In this document: positions 5,306 to 10,284 of the stretch, piece by piece | Layout of the letters: the number at the start of each line of letters is the position of its first letter | Position numbering within the stretch: position 1 is the stretch's first letter | Source: Desulfurococcales archaeon | GTDB lineage: Archaea; Thermoproteota; Thermoprotei_A; Sulfolobales; NBVN01 | Direction of reading: 5' to 3' | NCBI GenBank assembly: GCA_021163585.1 | Contig: JAGGTW010000097.1 | Location: forward strand, 1-10,284 | DNA length: 10,284 bases | Position numbers and translations under genes: made by a program | Notes under the pieces: generated by a model | Databases searched by the model: none | What the model was told of the DNA's origin: nothing | The model's input: only the letters and a program-made list of their open reading frames with translations

Positions 5306-7288
5306 CTATAATTCTACTATGTCGCCTGTATTCTTGTGTGGTGCGTATCCTTTGAATTCATTGAGTAAATCGTTGAGTTCATGGCTTTTCAGAAATTTTA
5401 TTAATTCACTTACACACGCGTTGTTTATGCTTTCCTTATTAATGGCGATATCGAATAGTTCATTACCTAGCTTTATGAAGTCTAAGCTGTATAGTTCGGC
5501 AGCATACCTTATTCCTAAGCCAACGTCAGCACGTCCTTGTGCTACTGCAGCAGCAACAGCAGTGTGTGTTGACACTTCATAACTATAACCGCGTATTTTT
5601 CTTGTCAATTCGGTAAATTTTATGTTTAACTCACGTGCCAGGTCTCTAAGCTTCACATCAAGAAGTGTTCTAGTTCCTGAACCTTTATTACGGTTAATCA
5701 TTACAATATCTTTGCGTAGTAAGTCCTTAATGCTGCTAATGCCTTTAGGGTTTCCTTTGGCGATGATTAAGCCTACTTCTCTGAGATACCCCCTGATAAG
5801 TACGATCTTGTCCCATAAGCCTAGACGTTTTATGTAAGGTACATTATATTGTGATGTTTCAGGATCTAATAAGTGAGTGCCAGCTAAGTCAGCCACACCC
5901 TCACCTACAGCTAAAATACCGTTTAGGGATCCTACATTAACTATCTTGATGCTCTTATTACTACATTTATCCATAATTATCCTTTCAAGCACGTAGTCGT
6001 GGCTTCCCATAATTATTAATTCAGACATCCTTAGCTTCTCCGTCAAGAGTAGAACCTTGACACGTGTGTTTGCTTCGAGAACATCGAATTCTTCAGGAAC
6101 TTCAACAAAGCCATCAGCAGTCAGTAGTGTGCGTATTGATCCTGAACGTGCTGGTATGGGGCATGCATGCAGTATTCCGTTTCTCCTCTTGGTAACTATT
6201 ACCGGGACTAAAGTCAGTCTGCCCTTGGCACCTAGGACCTTCGTGGTTAATTTGGCTTCTACATATGGAGGTTCAAGGATTCTAATCCCGGACATTCTGA
6301 GAAGTATGGGCTTCACTACATAGTGGAGTACTACAGCAGCAGATAGTGGAAATCCTGGCAAGCCAAAAATTAACTTCTTCCCTATTATGGCAATAAACGT
6401 TGGTTTCCCGGGCTTGATCTTTAGCCCGTGAATTACTACTCCAGGTTTTCCTAATCTGTTGGTAACCCTGTACGTGATATCTTCTACACCAGCTGAGGTA
6501 CCTCCTGATGTAATGACTACGTCATTTTCACTTAATGCAGTGGTGAGGACTTTACTCAATAGGTCTTCGTTATCCGGTAAGATACCATAACTCTTGGTAA
6601 TAAGTCCTAATTCACTTAGTGCAGATGCTATTAAGTACTGATTTACGTCAAATATTTTTCCTAGTTTGAGTTTTCCGCCGGGACTCACGAGCTCGCTGCC
6701 GACGGAGATAATACCTACTTTCACCTTCTTGTAGACCTTTACTTTGCTTACTCCAACAGCGGCCAGTACTGAAACTTCCCTTGGTGTGATGAGTGTACCT
6801 TTCCTTAGAATAACTTCATTTTTCGCTATGTCTGTGCCAGTAAATGCAATGTTTTCACCAGGACTTACAGTCCGGTAAATAACTACCTCATTGTTGCTAA
6901 GTTTCTTCGTGTACTCCACCATTACTACCGCATCAGCGCCTCGGGGTATAGGGGCACCCGTGTCTATTTCACAGCATGTTCTGTGTTTAATGTCTAGTGA
7001 TGGAGGCTCACCAATTTTAACCCTTCCGATGAGCTGCAGTTTTACAGGATTATCCTCATCGGCTCCAAATGTATCGTGTGAGATAACGGCATAACCATCA
7101 ACCTCAGATCTATCGTAAGGTGGGGCATCATTGGGGGCAATTACGTCTTCGGCTAGCACACGTCCAAGAGATTGCGTAATATGTACTACCTCAGTACCTG
7201 AGGGACGCAGGTCTACATACCTACTAAGTACCTCCATTACCTTGTTAGGAGGAAGCAATGTATGGAATACCTTAGCTTCCCTATACAT
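5306..7288 (-). CDS. moeA: Molybdopterin molybdenumtransferase MoeA fused to a PBP-like domain
   Basis: MoeA inserts molybdate, or tungstate in many hyperthermophiles, into adenylylated molybdopterin in the cytosol. The N-terminal 415 residues are a complete MoeA: DRSEVDGYAV (59-68), GAPIPRGADAVVMVE (111-125), GIISVGSEL (192-200), TSGGTSAGVED (260-270), PGKP (293-296), GLPGFPLSA (309-317), then the small domain IV. From about residue 423 a second domain follows, with GSHDYVLE, a GTHLLDPET stretch, NRNKGSGTRTLLD (532-544) and an AQGRADVGLG segment near 587. This matches the periplasmic-binding-protein-like domain of COG1910, often annotated as a LysR-type substrate-binding domain. There is no signal peptide, so it acts inside the cell and may bind oxyanion. 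I chose ATG 7288 (660 residues) with GGAGGT at 7305-7300, 11 nt away. TTG 7297 is in frame but only 2 nt from that site. Confidence 0.93.
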   Translation of the reverse strand: MYREAKVFHTLLPPNKVMEVLSRYVDLRPSGTEVVHITQSLGRVLAEDVIAPNDAPPYDRSEVDGYAVISHDTFGADEDNPVKLQLIGRVKIGEPPSLDIKHRTCCEIDTGAPIPRGADAVVMVEYTKKLSNNEVVIYRTVSPGENIAFTGTDIAKNEVILRKGTLITPREVSVLAAVGVSKVKVYKKVKVGIISVGSELVSPGGKLKLGKIFDVNQYLIASALSELGLITKSYGILPDNEDLLSKVLTTALSENDVVITSGGTSAGVEDITYRVTNRLGKPGVVIHGLKIKPGKPTFIAIIGKKLIFGLPGFPLSAAVVLHYVVKPILLRMSGIRILEPPYVEAKLTTKVLGAKGRLTLVPVIVTKRRNGILHACPIPARSGSIRTLLTADGFVEVPEEFDVLEANTRVKVLLLTEKLRMSELIIMGSHDYVLERIIMDKCSNKSIKIVNVGSLNGILAVGEGVADLAGTHLLDPETSQYNVPYIKRLGLWDKIVLIRGYLREVGLIIAKGNPKGISSIKDLLRKDIVMINRNKGSGTRTLLDVKLRDLARELNIKFTELTRKIRGYSYEVSTHTAVAAAVAQGRADVGLGIRYAAELYSLDFIKLGNELFDIAINKESINNACVSELIKFLKSHELNDLLNEFKGYAPHKNTGDIVEL

Positions 7289-7316
7289 AACAATCAACTA
7301 CCTCCAATAATGTAAG

Positions 7317-7325
7317 GCTTATTAG
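7317..7325 (+). promoter_or_regulatory. TATA box of tRNA-Leu in the shared divergent gap
   Basis: GCTTATTAG is centred 28 bp before the first base of tRNA-Leu (7349). The 60-bp gap between tRNA-Leu and moeA also carries the GGAGGT ribosome-binding site of moeA (7300-7305, minus strand). The moeA promoter must therefore overlap this box or lie inside the tRNA gene. Confidence 0.55.
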
Positions 7326-7348
7326 GTGTTTTTGTTGTTTGATTTTGG

Positions 7349-7436
7349 GCGGGGGTGCCCGAGCTAGGTCAAAGGGGGCGGGCTGAGGCCCCGCTGGCGT
7401 AGGCCTGCGTGGGTTCGAATCCCACCCCCCGCACCA
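7349..7436 (+). tRNA. tRNA-Leu(GAG), no intron
   Basis: The acceptor GCGGGGG pairs with CCCCCGC, followed by discriminator A (7433) and an encoded CCA (7434-7436). The D arm uses CCC/GGG. The anticodon stem GCGGG/CCCGC encloses the loop CTGAGGC with anticodon GAG at 7385-7387, which reads CUC and CUU. A long class II variable arm with a GGC/GCC stem (7396-7405) and A73 fit leucine. The T arm is GTGGG-TTCGAAT-CCCAC. The length is 88 nt with CCA. It is transcribed away from moeA and towards the small hypothetical gene. Confidence 0.95.
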
Positions 7437-7452
7437 GTTAATGAGCTTTCAA

Positions 7453-7728
7453 TCAGTCACTAGGCAAGATCTTCACTATGGCTAATGACGGTGGCTTAGC
7501 TAATTTCTTTGGGTTGTTGATATCTCGAATACCTGACGAGTAGATCCCCTCAACAATAGCTGACCTACCATTAGCTAAGTCTATGAGAGCTCTAAAGCAG
7601 TACTGCCTTCTTTTCTCACCAGGCGCTTGACAATACCTAACAGAGATTATTAGAACTGATTTAGCATTAAATTCCTTAGTAAGCATGTTGTTTATATGCA
7701 TGTATATTATAGGGGTAATGTGTTTCAT
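7453..7728 (-). CDS. Small hypothetical protein, 91 residues
   Basis: I do not recognise this protein. Its middle looks like beta strands (SVLIISVRYC, then FRALIDLANG and SAIVEGIY), with a basic turn GEKRR between them and a Pro/Lys-rich C-terminal part. Two cysteines (33 and 44) are too few for a convincing metal site. No signal peptide or membrane helix is evident. I chose ATG 7728 because AGGTG lies 8 nt upstream. ATG 7749 is in frame and would add 7 residues, but it has no ribosome-binding site and sits close to the expected transcription start from TATAA at 7772-7768. It is convergent with tRNA-Leu (16 bp between ends) and divergent from the methyltransferase gene. Its reality rests on the promoter, the ribosome-binding site and a protein-like composition. 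Confidence 0.55.
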   Translation of the reverse strand: MKHITPIIYMHINNMLTKEFNAKSVLIISVRYCQAPGEKRRQYCFRALIDLANGRSAIVEGIYSSGIRDINNPKKLAKPPSLAIVKILPSD

Positions 7729-7856
7729 TACGTAGGCACCTGTCAGCATTTTACGTTAATTACTTTGTTATACAGAGAATTAAGTGTATCGGGAATTCAT
7801 TACGTAAGACAAAGCTTAAACTAGCGGATGGTTAAACTCAAAAACCTTGGAACTAA

Positions 7857-7865
7857 CTTATATTG
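7857..7865 (+). promoter_or_regulatory. TATA box of the Trm9-like gene
   Basis: CTTATATTG is centred about 32 bp before GTG 7893, so the transcript would begin only a few bases before the start codon. That agrees with the lack of a Shine-Dalgarno sequence and suggests leaderless translation. TTTATTAA at 7868-7875 is a second candidate that would suit a start at GTG 7902. Confidence 0.4.
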
Positions 7866-7892
7866 AATTTATTAAGTACATTATTTACTTGA

Positions 7893-8600
7893 GTGGTATG
7901 TGTGAGGAGAGTACCGTTAGAGAATGATTTAGACATCATCAGTGTCTATGAGGAAATTGCGGAAGGATATATTCACTGGCGCGCCAGGGCATGGCCTATT
8001 ATCAGGTTAGTTAGAGGTAAGAGAATTTCTGACTTAGGATCAGGTCCGTGCATTAATGGAGCAGACATGGTTAGGAGAGGTACTGCTGAGTATGCAGTTT
8101 GCCTTGACATCTCAGTAAGCATGCTCAGCGCTGGCCGAAAAATGTATGGGAAGAACTTACTAATAGATTTCGTAGCGGGCGACATGCGGAACCTACCATT
8201 TAGGGAAAGATCGTTTGATTCAGTCATATCAATCGCTGTACTTCATCATTTCGGGCCAAGAGAAATTAAGACTGTATTGAGCGAGATATCTAAGATATTG
8301 TGTAATTTTGGTTTAGTGATAATTACTACTTGGGCACCATGGCAGACAAGGTTTGTGATCAAGATCATTAGGAATTACTTGATGAAAATACTAAACCCTC
8401 GTATATTTCCGAGGAAGGTTATAGTGCCATGGAGAAGAAAAGGAATAACTTACCCTAGAGTTTACTATCTCTACACACTAAGTGAGCTAAAGAGTATGGT
8501 GGCGCATTACATAAAGCCTAGAATACTCATTAGCGGCACGTATTCAAAGTCGAAGAAAGCTAGGGCACCTCAAAATAACTTTGTTATAGCGCTTAAATAA
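7893..8600 (+). CDS. Trm9/ALKBH8-like SAM-dependent tRNA methyltransferase
   Basis: This 235-residue class I methyltransferase closely follows yeast Trm9 in pattern. The N-terminal VYEEIAEGYIHWRARAWPII is followed by motif I (SDLGSGPCINGAD, 46-58) and acidic Asp 72 (LDIS). VAGDMRNLPF (94-103) and FDSVISIAVLHHF (108-120) come next, then ITTWAPW. The late signatures VPW (178-180) and YYLYTLSEL (191-199) and the ending NNFVIALK also match. Trm9 enzymes methyl-esterify 5-carboxymethyluridine at wobble position 34 of tRNAs, with Trm112 as partner. Trm112 is not in this window. Motif I has Pro-Cys-Ile where many relatives have a second Gly. The start is GTG 7893 with no Shine-Dalgarno; GTG 7902 is an alternative. 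The gene runs convergently into elp3 with 24 bp between the stops, which supports a role in the same modification. A generic UbiE-type methyltransferase with another substrate remains possible. Confidence 0.78.
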   Translation: MVCVRRVPLENDLDIISVYEEIAEGYIHWRARAWPIIRLVRGKRISDLGSGPCINGADMVRRGTAEYAVCLDISVSMLSAGRKMYGKNLLIDFVAGDMRNLPFRERSFDSVISIAVLHHFGPREIKTVLSEISKILCNFGLVIITTWAPWQTRFVIKIIRNYLMKILNPRIFPRKVIVPWRRKGITYPRVYYLYTLSELKSMVAHYIKPRILISGTYSKSKKARAPQNNFVIALK

Positions 8601-8624
8601 AGCCTAGCCGAATTCAACATCATA

Positions 8625-10079
8625 CTAGTGAATTAAGAGCTTTGTCATGTAGGGAGAGTCACTCGGCCTGAAGTAACCCAACTTTCTATAGTACTCCCGA
8701 GCGCCAACGCCGGAAAGTACTAGTATCTTTCTCGCAGAGAACTCGTATCTAGCTATGTCCTCAGCAGACTCCAAGAGCTTGCGTCCCCAGCCCTTATGCT
8801 GCCACCCGTGAGGATCGTCATAGCCTACCGGGACCTGAGGGCCATACACGTGCAGCTCTCGTACAATTGCAGTCCGCGAATCAATTTCATGTCTGTGCGC
8901 CTCTTCTGAGGGAATTCTTAGTCTAAGAAGTCCTACGAGCACATCACTTACCGGGTCCTCAGCAGCTATGAATACCTCCATTCCCTTACTGGCTTCATAG
9001 TACTCCTTAGTAATTACTACTTTCTTAGGGTAGATTCCCCTCTTATATATAGCTCTACCTACCTCCCTGAATCGTATTTCCCTGATTCTCATGTTCTTTT
9101 CGAGAGCTCTTCGCTCGACATACTCCCTCAAGTTCCCCTTCTTGGGGCCTGCCTCAATGTATTGAGCTGGTACATCCCGCTGAATCCTCATTACACGGAC
9201 CCATTTAGGTATATACTTGTACATCTCTGAAATTAGCTCGACCACCTCCTCCTCACATAGCGCACTGTACTCACCTTTCCTCCATAACTCATAGAGCTTC
9301 GTTCCCTTAATTACGAGTGTTGGGTAGATCTTCAGCATGTCGGGCATGAAGTCAGGATTGCTGAATAACTCCCTGATCATTTCGAGGTCTCTGTCTAAGT
9401 CTGATCCGGGCAGACCCGGCATAATGTGATATACCACCTTAAAGCCTGAGTCCTTAAGGGTTTGTGTCGCTTTTACAACATCTTGCACTGTATGGCCTCT
9501 TTCAATTCTCCTTAACACATCATCGTATATGCTCTGAACACCTATCTCAACTCTTGTACCTCCTAAATACAGCATTTCATCAGTGTACTTCTTCCCTGCC
9601 CAGTCAGGCCTTGTCTCGAAGGTCAGTCCAATAACCCTGATTTTCGCTGTTTCGTTCCTGGCGTGGGACTCCTCAAGTGATGGAAGAACTCTAGGCTTGG
9701 GTTCAGGAAACCTATTAAACGCCTCAAATACGTTAGTAATAAACCAGAGCTTATAACTCCATGGAAGAGCAGTGAATGTCCCTCCCATAACTATTACGTC
9801 TACCTTACTCGGAGCATGACCTAAGAGAAGATACTGGTTTAGCCTATCCCTCACTTGCTCGTAGGGGTCGAAATTGTTTCTCATGGCTCGCATCAGGGCA
9901 GGCTCGTCACCATAATAGCTCTGTGGAGTACCCAAGTCGGGTCCGCCAGGACAGTACGCGCATCTGCCGTGAGGACATGGAAACGGAGCGGTCATGACGG
10001 CAACTACAGTAACACCGGACAGCAACCTAGTTAACTTCCTAACCCTCGCTAATCTAGGATCATTATATATTGTCTTCAC
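8625..10079 (-). CDS. elp3: Elp3-type tRNA wobble uridine acetyltransferase (radical SAM plus GNAT)
   Basis: Elp3 uses S-adenosylmethionine and acetyl-CoA to build the carboxymethyl group on U34 of tRNA. The radical SAM part has CPHGRCAYC (Cys 35, 40, 43, the CX4CX2C of the family), GGTF at about 98-101, TFETRPDW at about 152-159 and HIMPGLPGSD at about 217-226. The C-terminal GNAT domain has RELHVYG near 407, the acetyl-CoA loop HKGWGRKLLE near 427-436 and GAREYYRKLGY near 458-468. The start is GTG 10079 with GGAGAT at 10088-10083, giving 484 residues. The frame stays open for 15 more codons upstream, but those codons contain no ATG, GTG or TTG. Only 22 residues precede the conserved GVTVVAVMT strand, so the N-terminal tRNA-binding extension of longer archaeal Elp3 proteins is absent. 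In the stretch MRIREIRFREVG the cysteines often found in this region are missing. It lies divergent from tRNA-Glu, a likely substrate. Confidence 0.93.
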   Translation of the reverse strand: MKTIYNDPRLARVRKLTRLLSGVTVVAVMTAPFPCPHGRCAYCPGGPDLGTPQSYYGDEPALMRAMRNNFDPYEQVRDRLNQYLLLGHAPSKVDVIVMGGTFTALPWSYKLWFITNVFEAFNRFPEPKPRVLPSLEESHARNETAKIRVIGLTFETRPDWAGKKYTDEMLYLGGTRVEIGVQSIYDDVLRRIERGHTVQDVVKATQTLKDSGFKVVYHIMPGLPGSDLDRDLEMIRELFSNPDFMPDMLKIYPTLVIKGTKLYELWRKGEYSALCEEEVVELISEMYKYIPKWVRVMRIQRDVPAQYIEAGPKKGNLREYVERRALEKNMRIREIRFREVGRAIYKRGIYPKKVVITKEYYEASKGMEVFIAAEDPVSDVLVGLLRLRIPSEEAHRHEIDSRTAIVRELHVYGPQVPVGYDDPHGWQHKGWGRKLLESAEDIARYEFSARKILVLSGVGAREYYRKLGYFRPSDSPYMTKLLIH

Positions 10080-10167
10080 AGCATCTCCAGACTCACGTAC
10101 TGCATCGGCAGTTAAACACTTTTCTTAGTAACCGGGTGTGCGTAGTACTGAAGAAGGTCTTCAAAAA

Positions 10168-10174
10168 TTTAAAA
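10168..10174 (+). promoter_or_regulatory. TATA box of tRNA-Glu
   Basis: TTTAAAA is centred 29 bp before the first base of the tRNA. A perfect inverted repeat, GAAGA-AGG-TCTTC (10150-10162), lies directly upstream of it in the 120-bp gap shared with elp3. Confidence 0.6.
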
Positions 10175-10199
10175 GGAGTGAGTTATCCTATGAGTGGGT

Positions 10200-10284
10200 G
10201 CCGCGGTAGTATAGCCCGGCCAAGTATGCGGGCCTTTCGAGCAATTCCTGCGTGGATAGCCCGTGACCCGGGTTCAAATCCCGG
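10200..10284 (+). tRNA. tRNA-Glu(TTC) with an 18-nt intron, 3' end cut by the window
   Basis: The 5' acceptor strand GCCGCGG is followed by TA and a D arm of GTAT/GTAT held by wobble pairs. The anticodon stem is CGGGC/GCCCG, and the T arm CCGGG-TTCAAAT-CCCGG ends exactly at the window edge. The 3' acceptor strand is therefore outside. The spliced anticodon loop is CTTTCGA, the usual archaeal tRNA-Glu loop, with anticodon TTC at 10236-10238. An 18-nt intron interrupts it at 37/38. The D arm first suggested tRNA-Asp, but the anticodon excludes that. Glutamate tRNA with UUC is a classic target of wobble-uridine modification by Elp3 and Trm9, both encoded next door. Confidence 0.9.
10240..10257 (+). 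other. 18-nt intron of tRNA-Glu(TTC)
   Basis: The intron AGCAATTCCTGCGTGGAT leaves the loop CTTTCG plus A38. Its inner part folds as GCA-ATTCC-TGC. The bulges would be CGA and ATA, and the central helix CTTT against GTGG is weak, with one C-G pair, two G-U pairs and one U-U mismatch. A one-base shift gives the same mature tRNA, so the exact ends are ambiguous by 1 nt. The motif is a relaxed bulge-helix-bulge. Confidence 0.78.

Noticed and set aside
5274..7094. Several plus-strand open frames inside moeA
   Set aside because: All are antisense to a continuous MoeA-PBP reading frame with conserved motifs throughout, and their translations are low-complexity Ser-rich shadows.
7295..7297. TTG 7297 as the moeA start
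   Set aside because: It stands only 2 nt from GGAGGT, while ATG 7288 gives a workable 11-nt spacing; the difference is only 3 residues.
10200..10284. Reading the last tRNA as tRNA-Asp from its D arm
   Set aside because: With the stem placed as CGGGC/GCCCG, the loop is CTTTCGA with anticodon TTC, giving glutamate; a GTC anticodon cannot be formed.

Overview
The window looks like a hyperthermophilic crenarchaeon (Thermoprotei, Desulfurococcales-like). The grounds are an archaeal L12 stalk protein, a UPF0282 metallo-hydrolase, an archaeal-type nicotinate phosphoribosyltransferase, an archaeal Elp3, a MoeA fused to a periplasmic-binding-protein-like domain, tRNA genes with very GC-rich stems, encoded CCA and 37/38 introns, TATA boxes about 28 bp upstream of the tRNAs, and AGG/AGA-rich arginine codons. 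The genus cannot be fixed from sequence alone. It is mostly chromosomal housekeeping DNA; I see no insertion sequence, CRISPR array, integrase or phage gene.

Layout. (1) 1-284: 3' end of the L12 (P1) stalk gene, followed by a U-rich terminator. (2) 459-2529, + strand: a probable three-gene operon of a UPF0282 metallo-beta-lactamase-fold protein, a one-cluster radical SAM enzyme and a small four-cysteine protein of unknown function. (3) 2530-2749: a 220-bp gap with a T-rich terminator, promoter candidates and a possible short upstream ORF. (4) 2750-5088, + strand: an iron-type alcohol dehydrogenase and nicotinate phosphoribosyltransferase, 8 bp apart. (5) 5154-5256, - strand: tRNA-Ala(CGC) with a 27-nt intron. 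(6) 5306-7288, - strand: MoeA with a C-terminal PBP-like domain. (7) 7349-7436, + strand: tRNA-Leu(GAG), divergent from moeA. (8) 7453-7728, - strand: a small hypothetical protein. (9) 7893-8600, + strand: a Trm9/ALKBH8-like methyltransferase, convergent with (10) 8625-10079, - strand: Elp3. (11) 10200-10284, + strand: tRNA-Glu(TTC) with an 18-nt intron, cut by the window end inside the tRNA.

How the genes work together. The right-hand end is the most coherent part. Elp3 makes the 5-carboxymethyl-type modification on wobble uridine 34, Trm9 enzymes methyl-esterify that carboxymethyl group, and tRNA-Glu(UUC) is a classic substrate of the pathway; all three lie within 2.4 kb. MoeA inserts Mo or W into molybdopterin. 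The NAPRTase feeds NAD synthesis beside an NAD(P)-type dehydrogenase. The UPF0282/radical SAM/four-Cys set is an uncharacterised operon and is the best candidate here for an undescribed function.
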